Shown here piece by piece: positions 7,255 through 14,236 of a stretch of DNA of 26,411 nucleotides. Under the pieces are notes generated by a model. It was not told the origin of the DNA. It was given only the letters and a program-made list of their open reading frames with translations, and ran no database searches. Source of the stretch: SYIM01 sp041182885 (GTDB lineage: Bacteria; Pseudomonadota; Gammaproteobacteria; Burkholderiales; Burkholderiaceae_E); NCBI GenBank assembly GCA_049423065.1, contig JBMSQB010000065.1:1-26411 (forward strand), in the 5' to 3' direction. How positions within the stretch are numbered: position 1 is the stretch's first letter; each line of letters opens with the position of its first letter. Made by a program: the position numbers and the translations under genes.

Positions 7255-8771
7255 ACGACGCCCGCAAGGTCCAGGGCGAGGTGGACACCACACCGCTTGA
7301 ATTGCGGTTGTTGTCGGGGGTGCACGCCGGCGCGTCATTGTCGTTGTCGCCGGGCGAGAGCCTCACGATTGGTCGCTCGCGCAATTGCGATGTGGTGTTG
7401 CATGACGCGCCGTTCGAACAGGCACGTCTTGAGGCCAGTGCCGAGGGGTGGATCTGGCTGGAGCCGGATGGGACCCGACAGACCATTCCCAGAGGGCAGG
7501 GCCTGAGTGCAGGTCCGCTCGTCCTCACCGTGCAGCCAACAGGGGAGTCTTGGTCGGGCGCAACCGATCTGCCGATTGCCTGGGTTCGGCCTGAAGCAGG
7601 TGACGGCAAATCGAGCGGTGCGTTCCCGCCCAGCACCAGCGCAGCCGACATCAGCACGGACGGGGAGGGGCTGGGCCCGAATTCAGAGGGCGCTCCACCG
7701 GCCAGTCCCGGCGATTTGCCAGAGGCCATCCCTCCGGTCGCTGACAACACTGCCGGGTCGCTCGAACCCGTTGCCGTCGCGGCTTCGCAGGCGGGTCGAT
7801 CCCCGGGCGGAAACAGGGTCTGGTTGCTCGCCCCGGGCGCGATACTGGTTGGCTTGGCGTGGTATGCAGCGGGCCTCACAGATCCGTTCCTCCGGATGTT
7901 TCGCGCGACGCCCGTCGAGCTGCCGGTGGCGGCCGCGCCCGCGCCTGCCACCGGCGCTGATGCGCAGGACCTCGCGCGCGTTGTGGAGCGTATCGCTGCC
8001 GCCGGTTTCAATGATGTGGTTCGAGTGGCGCTTCGGCCCGACGGTCGGATCGAGGTGACCGGCGTTCTTGAAAGTGTGGATGAACAGGACCAGGTGATTC
8101 AGCTGCTGTCGCCCGAGCGGCGCTGGCTTGCGCTCGCGCTTCTCACCCAGGCCGAGTTTGGCGAGCGTGTGCGGGACGCGGCCAGACTGCTGCCCGAGGG
8201 GTTCGGCGCCGAGGCGCTGCCCGGAGGCCGGATTCGCATGACCGGTCTTGTACTTCGCCCGGAGGACGGCTCGCGCGCGCGTTCGATTCTCGAAGAGCGG
8301 CTTCCTCAGACCGTTGCAATGGTGAGCGGTCTTACCACGCCTGAGGACGCAGCCGCGCAGCTGGGGGGCGAGTTGCAGGGGCTGGGCTTCGGGTCGGTCA
8401 AGGTTGCCTGGGCCGATGCCCGGATCAGCATTGACGGCATGATTCCCCGAGAGCGTTCCGCCATGTGGGAGCAGATTCTGCTCAGATTCAACCAGCGGTT
8501 CAGTGATCGACTGCCTGCCCGTGTGGCGCTCACCCTGTCCGATCCGGCAGCGGCTCCGATTGCAGCCGCAGCCACTCAGGCTGTGCTGCCCCCGCCCAAG
8601 CTGCCTCGTATCGTTGCCATTCAGAGCGGACCCCTTTCTTATCTGCTGTTTGCGGACGGTCACCGGGTGCTGCCGGGCGGAATCGTGAACGGCTACCGGC
8701 TGGCCGCCATCAGCGACACCGAACTCGTGTTTGAAGATGCGAATGGCATTCAGCATCGGGTGGCAAGGTGA
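7251..8771 (+). CDS. sctD: SctD, inner-membrane outer-ring protein (YscD type)
   Basis: A 506-residue protein starting with GTG at 7251 that overlaps the sctV stop. An FHA-like domain lies at about 14-100, with LTIGRSRNCDVVLHD resembling a phosphopeptide-fold strand. Next comes a low-complexity Pro/Ala/Ser/Gly linker (about 100-185), one membrane span (VWLLAPGAILVGLAWYAAG, about 190-208), and a periplasmic part with repeated ring-building modules (for example IEVTGVLESVDEQDQVIQLL and ISIDGMIPRERSAMWEQIL). YscD is about 420 residues, so the long linker explains most of the difference. SctD forms the outer ring of the basal body in the inner membrane and links the cytoplasmic sorting platform to the export apparatus. 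Following sctV directly, it joins two blocks that are separate operons in Yersinia. Confidence 0.85.
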   Translation: MNDARKVQGEVDTTPLELRLLSGVHAGASLSLSPGESLTIGRSRNCDVVLHDAPFEQARLEASAEGWIWLEPDGTRQTIPRGQGLSAGPLVLTVQPTGESWSGATDLPIAWVRPEAGDGKSSGAFPPSTSAADISTDGEGLGPNSEGAPPASPGDLPEAIPPVADNTAGSLEPVAVAASQAGRSPGGNRVWLLAPGAILVGLAWYAAGLTDPFLRMFRATPVELPVAAAPAPATGADAQDLARVVERIAAAGFNDVVRVALRPDGRIEVTGVLESVDEQDQVIQLLSPERRWLALALLTQAEFGERVRDAARLLPEGFGAEALPGGRIRMTGLVLRPEDGSRARSILEERLPQTVAMVSGLTTPEDAAAQLGGELQGLGFGSVKVAWADARISIDGMIPRERSAMWEQILLRFNQRFSDRLPARVALTLSDPAAAPIAAAATQAVLPPPKLPRIVAIQSGPLSYLLFADGHRVLPGGIVNGYRLAAISDTELVFEDANGIQHRVAR

Positions 8772-9070
8772 GCGACCAGGTCATTACCTTCAGCAAACTC
8801 GAGGAGCGGCTTGCAAGCCCCGAGGCGGCTCAGGCGCTGGGAGAATGCCGGCAGCTGCTCTCTTCGCTCTCCGAACGCCTGCGCAGCCTGTCGTCGGGTC
8901 ACCTGCCAGTGGCGCAGTATCGGCGCATCGAGGCCGCACAACTTGCGATCGAAGCCGCATCCGAGGTACTGTCTGCGGCCGGGACCGCGCACACGGTTGC
9001 AGCGCCCAATCCTTTCCAAACAGGGCCCGATCAGATACGCGGTTCAGCCACACGGAAGCCAACACCATGA
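8768..9070 (+). CDS. sctE: SctE (YscE-like), needle co-chaperone with C-terminal extension
   Basis: A 100-residue protein starting with GTG at 8768 inside the sctD end and overlapping sctF by ATGA. The first 75 residues form two helices (LEERLASPEAAQALGECRQLL and QYRRIEAAQLAIEAASEVL), the plan of YscE (66 residues), which with YscG keeps needle subunits from polymerising in the cytoplasm. The last 25 residues (rich in Pro, Gln, Thr and Arg) look disordered and are absent from YscE. The order sctD-sctE-sctF equals yscD-yscE-yscF, which is the main reason for the call, as the family is too short and variable for certainty. The partner SctG is not in the window. Confidence 0.7.
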   Translation: MSDQVITFSKLEERLASPEAAQALGECRQLLSSLSERLRSLSSGHLPVAQYRRIEAAQLAIEAASEVLSAAGTAHTVAAPNPFQTGPDQIRGSATRKPTP

Positions 9071-9318
9071 ATGTCTTACCCGGTAACGGACTCAGTCTCG
9101 ACTACGTGTCGCAGACCATGCTCACTGCGGTCAGCAATGCCGAGACCACCTTGCGCGCGACCATCCAGGCGCAGGCTGCCTCGCAAACCCAGACCCCGTC
9201 GGATCTACTGGTGCTCCAGAAGCAGATTCAGGAGTGGGCCATGATCACGCAGCTGCAGAGCACGGTGGTCAAGGAACTCGCCGACGCAGCGAAGTCGGTG
9301 ATTCAGAAATCGGCCTGA
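9067..9318 (+). CDS. sctF: SctF, T3SS needle subunit
   Basis: An 83-residue protein. Its C-terminal half, DLLVLQKQIQEWAMITQLQ followed by STVVKELADAAKSVIQK, matches the YscF/PrgI pattern of LLxLQ..I..W.......STIV....D....I..K. The N-terminal half is polar and flexible, as usual. SctF polymerises helically into the hollow extracellular needle. Length equals YscF (87) and PrgI (80). It is the last gene of the rightward T3SS operon, with its start overlapping sctE. The family resemblance is clear in the C-terminal helix, which is the conserved packing surface. Confidence 0.88.
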   Translation: MNVLPGNGLSLDYVSQTMLTAVSNAETTLRATIQAQAASQTQTPSDLLVLQKQIQEWAMITQLQSTVVKELADAAKSVIQKSA

Positions 9319-9320
9319 GC

Positions 9321-9863
9321 GTGCAAGCGCCGCGCGCAGCGGCCACTGCAGACACCGCCCCGGGCAATGCGGGCGAGAGTCCAGACGATTCGTTTTTCAT
9401 GCGGGCCGCGCTTGAGCAGGCCCGGCTCGCCCTCGCAAGCGGCGAGGTCCCGGTGGGCGCCGTGGTGGTGCAGGCGGGCAGGATCATCGGTCGCGGTCAC
9501 AACCATCCCATCAACCGTCACGACCCCAGCGCGCATGCGGAGGTGCTGGCCCTCCGTGATGCCGGCGCAGCGCTGGGCAATTACCGTCTGCCTGGCTGTG
9601 ATCTCTACGTCACACTCGAACCGTGCGTGATGTGCGCCGGCGCGATTCAACACGCGCGTATCCGGCGGGTGGTGTTCGGTGCGCAAGACCCCAAGACCGG
9701 CGCCTGCGGAAGCGTGGTGAACCTGTTTGAAGATCGCCGGCTGGCACCGCACACGGCTGTCGCCGCTGGCGTGCTGGCTGACGAGTCGGCCAGCCTGCTT
9801 CGGGGGTTTTTCGCCGATCGCCGTCGTGCGGCGAGTCAACGCGATCCGGGTTCAGCAGGTTGA
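9321..9863 (+). CDS. tadA: tRNA-specific adenosine deaminase TadA
   Basis: This zinc enzyme converts adenosine 34 to inosine in tRNA-Arg(ACG). Motifs are HAEVLALRDAG (zinc His and catalytic Glu), NYRLPGCDLYVTLEPCVMC (PCxxC zinc ligands), and KTGACGS with VVFGAQDPKTG, all as in Escherichia coli TadA. From the GTG at 9321 it has 180 residues with a 20-residue N-terminal tail before DSFFMRAALEQARLAL. The internal ATG at 9399 would cut into the first conserved helix, so I prefer the GTG, with moderate certainty. It begins 2 bp after the sctF stop on the same strand, and I see no convincing promoter of its own, so co-transcription with the T3SS operon is possible. Confidence 0.9.
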   Translation: MQAPRAAATADTAPGNAGESPDDSFFMRAALEQARLALASGEVPVGAVVVQAGRIIGRGHNHPINRHDPSAHAEVLALRDAGAALGNYRLPGCDLYVTLEPCVMCAGAIQHARIRRVVFGAQDPKTGACGSVVNLFEDRRLAPHTAVAAGVLADESASLLRGFFADRRRAASQRDPGSAG

Positions 9864-9865
9864 GG

Positions 9866-9880
9866 GCGAACCCTGTTCGC
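9866..9880. terminator. Weak candidate hairpin between convergent tadA and ppiC-type genes
   Basis: GCGAAC, three bases, GCTTGC's mirror GTTCGC forms a perfect 6-bp inverted repeat in the 38-bp gap between the tadA stop and the stop of the leftward isomerase gene. It has no T-run, so an intrinsic terminator is only a weak possibility. Confidence 0.3.
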
Positions 9881-9901
9881 AGCAGCTGACGCGGGTCTGC
9901 A

Positions 9902-10765
9902 CTACTGGACTTTGGCTTTGGCGCGCAGCGCCTGCTGAAGCCGATCCACGCGTGCCCGCTCCAGATCCTGGCGAATCTGTGGCGCGACCTGCGCAATGGG
10001 CGGCGGTGTTGTGGTGCGTATGTCGTCCAGCCGTATGACGTGAAAGCCGAACTGCGTACGTACCGGCTTCTCGGTAAATCGCCCCTTCTGGAGCGCAACC
10101 ATCGCCTCGGAAAATTCCTTGACGTAGGTGTCGGGCGTTGCCCAGTCGAGGTCGCCACCCTGCTGTGCAGAGCCAATGTCGCGTGACCGGCGCGCCAGCG
10201 TTTCAAACTTCTCGCCCTTGCGAAGCTGGGCGATGATCTGGCGGGCCTCTTCTTCCTTGTCAACCAGAATGTGCCGGGCGCGATATTCCCTGTCGCCGCC
10301 GGCGTCCCCGTGCAGGCGCTGGTACTCGCGATTGACGTCGTCCTCGGTGACCGGATCGACGTTCGAAAGATGGTCCTGGATCAGCGCCCGGATCAGCAGG
10401 TCTTCGCGCATCTGTTCAAGCTGGCGGGTGAGGTCGGGATTGCGGCCGAATCCCTTGGCCTCGGCCTCCTGCGCGAAGATTTCCCGAATGATCAACTGAT
10501 CGCGAATGGCCGCCCGGAGTTCGGGCGTGTCGGCACGCCCCTGGGACGAGAGCTGGTTGACAACGTCGTCAAGCCGCTGCGCCGAAATGGGCTTGCCATT
10601 TACGGTCGCGACAGCTGCCGGAACGGCAGGCGTGGCGGGCTTCTGTGCCTGAGCAGATGCGTTGAACGGTGCGGCCACCGCCAGCCCGAGGGCCAGTTGT
10701 ACGACCAGAAACCGAAAACAGGCTGGCCGCGACACAGTCGTGCGGCAGGTTTGGGTAGAAATCAT
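9902..10765 (-). CDS. Periplasmic parvulin-type peptidyl-prolyl cis-trans isomerase (PpiC/SurA-like)
   Basis: A 287-residue protein from the ATG at 10765, which has AGGAA 6 nt upstream; an earlier in-frame start is not needed. Residues 1 to about 38 form a signal peptide (basic start, then FLVVQLALGLAVAAPFNASAQA). A SurA-N-like helical part follows (VNGKPISAQRLDDVVNQL to PDLTRQLEQMREDLLIRAL). The rotamase domain covers about 155-260: EYRARHILVDKEEEARQII, FETLARRSRDIGSAQQGGDL and RTQFGFHVIRLDDI. It should assist folding of exported and outer-membrane proteins in the periplasm. It is the last gene of a leftward yciB-bolA-isomerase operon, a common betaproteobacterial arrangement. Whether it is a true SurA replacement cannot be told. 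Confidence 0.9.
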   Translation of the reverse strand: MISTQTCRTTVSRPACFRFLVVQLALGLAVAAPFNASAQAQKPATPAVPAAVATVNGKPISAQRLDDVVNQLSSQGRADTPELRAAIRDQLIIREIFAQEAEAKGFGRNPDLTRQLEQMREDLLIRALIQDHLSNVDPVTEDDVNREYQRLHGDAGGDREYRARHILVDKEEEARQIIAQLRKGEKFETLARRSRDIGSAQQGGDLDWATPDTYVKEFSEAMVALQKGRFTEKPVRTQFGFHVIRLDDIRTTTPPPIAQVAPQIRQDLERARVDRLQQALRAKAKVQ

Positions 10766-10846
10766 TCGGAGTTCCTGAATGGCCTGCGCACGGTTGCTGC
10801 GCGGCAAGCGAAGATGGGGGCCAGCTAGCAGACGGGGTCGCTCACG

Positions 10847-11104
10847 CTACGCAACCGCGTGAATGGAAAGCGCGTGAATGCGCTCGGGCATCCAGTCTTG
10901 CAGGGCATCATACACGAGCCGATGGCGGGCAACCGGCGGCTTGCCCGCGAAGCCTGCCCAGGTGATGCGGACGGTGTAATGGCCCGCTCCGCCGCTCGCG
11001 CCAGCATGACCGGCATGGAGGTGGCTGTCGTCGATCACCTCGGTTTTCGCGTCTGGAAAACGTTCAGACAGACGGGCCAGAATTTCCGACGGTTCGGGTC
11101 TCAT
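10847..11104 (-). CDS. bolA: BolA family protein
   Basis: An 85-residue protein starting MRPEPSEILARLSERFPD at 11104, overlapping the yciB stop by ATGA. The BolA fold is visible: EVIDDSHLHAGHAGASGG, then strand HYTVRITWAGFAGKPPVARH, then RLVYDALQDWMPERIHALSI with the helix-turn-helix-like end and conserved His residues. BolA proteins act with monothiol glutaredoxins in iron-sulfur cluster handling and affect cell shape and stress responses. The HAGHAGA stretch and absence of a long tail suit BolA proper rather than IbaG. The open frame upstream to 11413 is a shadow of yciB and was discarded. Confidence 0.9.
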   Translation of the reverse strand: MRPEPSEILARLSERFPDAKTEVIDDSHLHAGHAGASGGAGHYTVRITWAGFAGKPPVARHRLVYDALQDWMPERIHALSIHAVA

Positions 11105-11637
11105 GGGGTGTTGTCCTGGGCGAATCGGCTCATGTAGAGCGCCTGAGCGATCACAAACGCGATCGTGAGCCCCATGGTGCCAAACAGCTTGAAATTGACC
11201 CAGACGTCGGTGCTGAACGAATAGGCAACCCACAGATTGAGCGCGCCCATGCAGGCAAAAAATACAACCCAGGCGAGGTTGATCCGGTTCCAGATGGCAG
11301 GGGGGAGTTGAATCTGCGCGCCCATCAGTTTCTCGATCAGGTTGCGGCCAAACACCCACCGGCTCACCGCCAGCGCTGCCGCAAGGGATACGTAAAGCAC
11401 CGTGGGCTTCCACTTGATGAAGGTCTCATCGCGCAGGATGAGGGTGAGACCGCCGAACACGACGATGATGACCAGGCCTGCCCACTGCATCGGCTCGACC
11501 GGGCGACGGGCAATCTTGAGCCAACCGATCTGGGCGATGCTTGCCAGAATCGCAATGCCGGTGGCCAGATAGATGTCGCCGAGCTTGAAGGCGGCGAAAA
11601 ACAGAATGACGGGAAACAGGTCAAAGAGAAGCTTCAT
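11101..11637 (-). CDS. yciB: Inner-membrane septation/envelope protein YciB (IspA)
   Basis: A 178-residue very hydrophobic protein starting MKLLFDLFPVILFFAAFKL, the standard beginning of the YciB family. Five membrane spans can be placed, and the family motifs KLGDIYLATGIAI, LILRDETFIKWKPTVLY and LPPAIWNRINLAWVVFFACMG are present, with the C-terminal span TDVWVNFKLFGTMGLTIAF. YciB is linked to cell-envelope integrity and septation through interactions with elongation and division proteins; its biochemical role is unclear. It is the first gene of the leftward yciB-bolA-isomerase operon. No strong ribosome-binding site is visible before its ATG. Confidence 0.92.
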   Translation of the reverse strand: MKLLFDLFPVILFFAAFKLGDIYLATGIAILASIAQIGWLKIARRPVEPMQWAGLVIIVVFGGLTLILRDETFIKWKPTVLYVSLAAALAVSRWVFGRNLIEKLMGAQIQLPPAIWNRINLAWVVFFACMGALNLWVAYSFSTDVWVNFKLFGTMGLTIAFVIAQALYMSRFAQDNTP

Positions 11638-11659
11638 CAGGGGGCAGCTCTCGAAATGG

Positions 11660-11678
11660 TGACGTCAGACGCTATAAT
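11660..11678 (+). promoter_or_regulatory. Consensus -10 box with adjacent palindrome, upstream of the 42-residue frame
   Basis: TATAAT lies at 11673-11678, 33 bp before the ATG at 11712, and GGAG lies 8 nt before that ATG. The perfect palindrome TGACGTCA at 11660-11667 falls where the spacer of a sigma-70 promoter would be and could be an operator. No good -35 hexamer is visible at 16-18 bp. Confidence 0.5.
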
Positions 11679-11711
11679 CTCAGGTTTGGCAAATTCATTT
11701 CGGAGCATCAC

Positions 11712-11840
11712 ATGGCTGACCGTACCCGCACCCGCCGCAACACCCTCGAGCGCCGCTGCCTTCCCAAAATGCTCAAGCGGCTTTTCGTTGGAAAGTCTCG
11801 CCCCGTCTTTCGCATGCTTGAAAAAGTGAAGCGGGTGTAA
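11712..11840 (+). CDS. Small very basic 42-residue protein, unrecognised
   Basis: The frame starts MADRTRTRRNTLERRC and ends FRMLEKVKRV, with about 15 Lys or Arg among 42 residues and few acidic ones. It has a GGAG ribosome-binding site 8 nt upstream and a TATAAT box 33 bp upstream, so expression is plausible. I do not recognise the family. Composition suggests binding to RNA, ribosome or DNA, or a membrane-active peptide; none is shown. It lies on the strand opposite both yciB and msrB, in a gap of about 350 bp. It may instead be the coding part of a regulatory RNA, as the transcript would continue into the repeat structure directly after the stop. Confidence 0.55.
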   Translation: MADRTRTRRNTLERRCLPKMLKRLFVGKSRPVFRMLEKVKRV

Positions 11841-11845
11841 GTCAG

Positions 11846-11911
11846 GCAGGCTCAAGACAAGCGGGTTCAAGACACGCGGGTGCAAATCAGGCCCGCTTCG
11901 CTGCAGCCTGC
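11846..11911 (+). repeat. Tandem 15-bp repeats inside a nested inverted repeat after the 42-residue frame
   Basis: Two 15-bp units (11853-11867 and 11868-11882) match at 13 positions, each carrying CAAGACA and GCGGGT. They are enclosed by GCAGGCT (11846-11852) and AGCCTGC (11905-11911), and inside that by AAGCGGG (11859-11865) and CCCGCTT (11892-11898), with a symmetric 6-by-6 internal loop. A related motif, GCGGGTGTAAGTCAGGC at 11831-11847, overlaps the end of the frame and matches 11876-11892 at 15 of 17 positions. This could be a structured RNA; function is unknown. Confidence 0.45.
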
Positions 11912-11931
11912 TCACGCCGGCCTGATCGCCA

Positions 11932-11958
11932 GATGCCCGCTGTCCTTGGCGGGCCATC
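11932..11958. terminator. Candidate bidirectional hairpin between the small gene and msrB
   Basis: GAT-GCCCGC, an 8-nt loop, then GCGGGC, one bulged C, and ATC form a 9-bp GC-rich stem. It lies 34 bp past the msrB stop on the reverse strand and about 92 bp past the small frame on the forward strand. No T-run follows, so termination is inferred from position. Confidence 0.4.
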
Positions 11959-11991
11959 AGTCTGCCGTGGGTTGATCCGGCCATCGCACGG

Positions 11992-12399
11992 TCAGGAGTC
12001 GTCCCGAAACCGAAGAGCGGCCGAATTGATGCAGTAGCGCAAACCGGTTGGCTCTGGGCCATCCTTGAACACATGGCCCAGATGCGCGTCGCATCGGGCA
12101 CACAGCACCTCGGTACGAATCATTCCCCAGCCAAAATCCCGCTTGGTTGCCACCGCCCCCGGCTCGGCTGGCTGCCAATAGCTGGGCCATCCGGTTCCAG
12201 AATCAAACTTCTCGCGCGACCTGAACAGATCGGCGCCGCAGCAGACACATGTGTAGGTCCCGGCCCCGTGATGGTCCCAGTACTCGCCGGTGAAGGCACG
12301 CTCGGTGCCATGACAACGCGTCACCTTGTATTGAATCTCGGTGAGGTCGCGCTTCCACTCCTCTTCGGTACGAACGATCTTGTCGGTCAGTTTGCTCAT
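11992..12399 (-). CDS. msrB: Peptide-methionine (R)-S-oxide reductase MsrB
   Basis: A 135-residue protein starting MSKLTDKIVRTEEEWKRDL. It reduces the R-epimer of methionine sulfoxide in proteins. Zinc ligands form two CxxC pairs, C51/C54 (CVCCGADLF) and C100/C103 (CARCDAHLG). The active site is complete: FDSGTGWPSYW, then HVFKDGPEPTGLRYCINSAAL with catalytic C123 in RYCIN. The family's HCHGTE-like N-terminal block is present (TRCHGTERAFTG), where C29 may serve as a resolving cysteine. There is no signal peptide, so it is cytoplasmic. It stands alone, leftward, and is divergent from the fatty-acid operon across a 166-bp gap. Confidence 0.96.
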   Translation of the reverse strand: MSKLTDKIVRTEEEWKRDLTEIQYKVTRCHGTERAFTGEYWDHHGAGTYTCVCCGADLFRSREKFDSGTGWPSYWQPAEPGAVATKRDFGWGMIRTEVLCARCDAHLGHVFKDGPEPTGLRYCINSAALRFRDDS

Positions 12400-12565
12400 G
12401 AGATGGCGGGGGCGCCCGGCGCCTGGTCAGGATCAAGGAAGGTGGGATGTTAATTGGAACCTGCGGGCGTTGCCTGATGCCCCGCCCGTCCTCCCGGTAT
12501 TGCTATGCTTCGCACGCGTGGTCGCTGACTGAGGACCAGGCTCCCAAGAATATCCAGGAGGATTC

Positions 12566-14209
12566 ATGCAAGGCCTGATGATGGACATGCCGCTGCTGAT
12601 CTCATCGATCCTGCGGCACGCGGCGCGCCACCACGGCGATACCGAGATCGTGTCCCGGCGGCTGGAAGGCGATATTCACCGCTACACCTATGCCGATTGC
12701 GAGCAACGGTCACGCACCCTGGCAGACGCCTTCGAGCAGGTGGGGGTCAAGCGGGGCGACCGGGTGGCCACACTCGCGTGGAACGGTTACCGGCATATGG
12801 AGATCTACTACGCGGTAGGGGGGATGGGGGGAGTGATTCACACCATCAACCCCCGGCTCCACCCCGACCAGATCGCCTGGATCGTCAATCACGCTGAAGA
12901 TACGCATCTCGCTTTTGATATCACCTTTTTGCCCATCATCGAGGCGATTGCCGCGCGCTGCCCGAAAGTGCGAAGCTGGATTGCGATGGTTGATGAGAAT
13001 CGGCAACCCGTTTCCGCGGCCATTCCTAACCTTCTCAACTACGAGCAGTTTCTGCGCTCGGGTCGCAACACCTGGCGGTGGCCCGAGTTCGATGAGCACT
13101 CGGCAGTTGCGCTCTGCTACACCTCAGGCACCACGGGAAATCCGAAGGGGGCGCTTTACAGTCATCGCTCGACAGTGCTGCATGCCTACGGCGCAGCGCT
13201 TCCTGATGCAATGGGCGGGTCGGCGCGCGATGTCATTCTTCCTGTCGTCCCCATGTTCCACGTCAACGCCTGGGGCCTTCCCTATGTCGCCCCACTGGTA
13301 GGCGCGAAATTGGTGTTTCCTGGTTCGCAGCTCGACGGTGCATCCATTTTCGAGCTCTTCGAATCCGAGGGCGTCACTTTCTCGGCAGGTGTTCCCACCG
13401 TCTGGTTGGGGCTGCTTGCGCATGTTCGTCAGCAGGGCGCGCGGTTCTCCACGCTGCAGCGAACCGTCATCGGCGGGTCGGCCTGCCCGCCCGCCATGAT
13501 CCGCGCATTCCGCGACGACTACGGGGTGGACGTGATCCACGCCTGGGGCATGACCGAGATGTCGCCGCTTGGCACGCTGTCCCGTTTGCAGAACCGTCAC
13601 CTGCAACTTGACGATGCTGCCCAGCAGAAAATTCTCGAGAAGCAGGGCCACGTGATCTACGGCGTGGACATGAAAATCGTTGGCGACGATGGCGCAGACC
13701 TGCCCTGGGACGGCAAGACCTACGGCAACCTGCTGGTTCGCGGGCCGTGGATCATCCAGTCCTACTTCAGGGGCGAGGGTGGCGATCCGCTGCAGTACGA
13801 TGCCGATGGCGCAGGATGGTTCCCCACCGGCGATGTGGCCACCATCGACGAGCAGGGCTACATGCAGATCACCGATCGCAGCAAGGACGTGATCAAGTCG
13901 GGCGGGGAGTGGATCAGTTCCATCGATCTCGAGAACCTCGCCATTGCGCATCCGGCCGTAGCCAACGCGGCTGTGATTGGCATTGCTCATCCGAAGTGGG
14001 ATGAGCGTCCGCTTCTGATTGTGGTGAAAAAGCCTGGTGTCGACGTGACGCGTGAAGAGCTGCTTCGGTTTTACGAGGGCAAGGTTGCGAAGTGGTGGCT
14101 TCCGGATGATGTGCAGTTTGTGGATGCCATTCCGCTTGGTGCCACCGGCAAGATTCTCAAGACCCGGTTACGCGAGCAGTTCAAAGACTATCGGCTGCCC
14201 GGACTCTGA
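12566..14209 (+). CDS. Medium/long-chain fatty acyl-CoA ligase (AlkK/DmdB-like, AMP-forming)
   Basis: A 547-residue ANL-superfamily enzyme that activates a carboxylic acid through an acyl-AMP to the CoA thioester. AGGAGG lies 7 nt before the ATG. Motifs in order: YTSGTTGNPKGALYSHRS (phosphate loop, about 186-203), PMFHVNAWGLPYVAPL, the acyl-binding/adenylation motif AWGMTEMSPLG, WFPTGDVATID (ribose-binding Asp), DRSKDVIKSGGEWISS (hinge), and GATGKILK with the catalytic Lys at about 529. The overall pattern is that of the AlkK and 3-methylmercaptopropionyl-CoA ligase group. The natural substrate cannot be read; a medium-chain or branched acid is a reasonable guess. It opens the seven-gene operon. 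Confidence 0.88.
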   Translation: MQGLMMDMPLLISSILRHAARHHGDTEIVSRRLEGDIHRYTYADCEQRSRTLADAFEQVGVKRGDRVATLAWNGYRHMEIYYAVGGMGGVIHTINPRLHPDQIAWIVNHAEDTHLAFDITFLPIIEAIAARCPKVRSWIAMVDENRQPVSAAIPNLLNYEQFLRSGRNTWRWPEFDEHSAVALCYTSGTTGNPKGALYSHRSTVLHAYGAALPDAMGGSARDVILPVVPMFHVNAWGLPYVAPLVGAKLVFPGSQLDGASIFELFESEGVTFSAGVPTVWLGLLAHVRQQGARFSTLQRTVIGGSACPPAMIRAFRDDYGVDVIHAWGMTEMSPLGTLSRLQNRHLQLDDAAQQKILEKQGHVIYGVDMKIVGDDGADLPWDGKTYGNLLVRGPWIIQSYFRGEGGDPLQYDADGAGWFPTGDVATIDEQGYMQITDRSKDVIKSGGEWISSIDLENLAIAHPAVANAAVIGIAHPKWDERPLLIVVKKPGVDVTREELLRFYEGKVAKWWLPDDVQFVDAIPLGATGKILKTRLREQFKDYRLPGL

Positions 14210-14236
14210 TCAATTTTTACCTGCGACGGATTCGCA

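Noticed and set aside
8731..9066. Upstream extension of the needle gene frame to 195 residues.
   Set aside because: Needle subunits are about 80-90 residues; the extension lies inside sctD and sctE in another frame and looks like a shadow.
12421..12541. GCCTGGTC and GACCAGGC form an inverted repeat across the msrB/ligase gap.
   Set aside because: The 8-bp arms are over 100 bp apart in GC-rich DNA; chance is likely, and no operator spacing rule fits.
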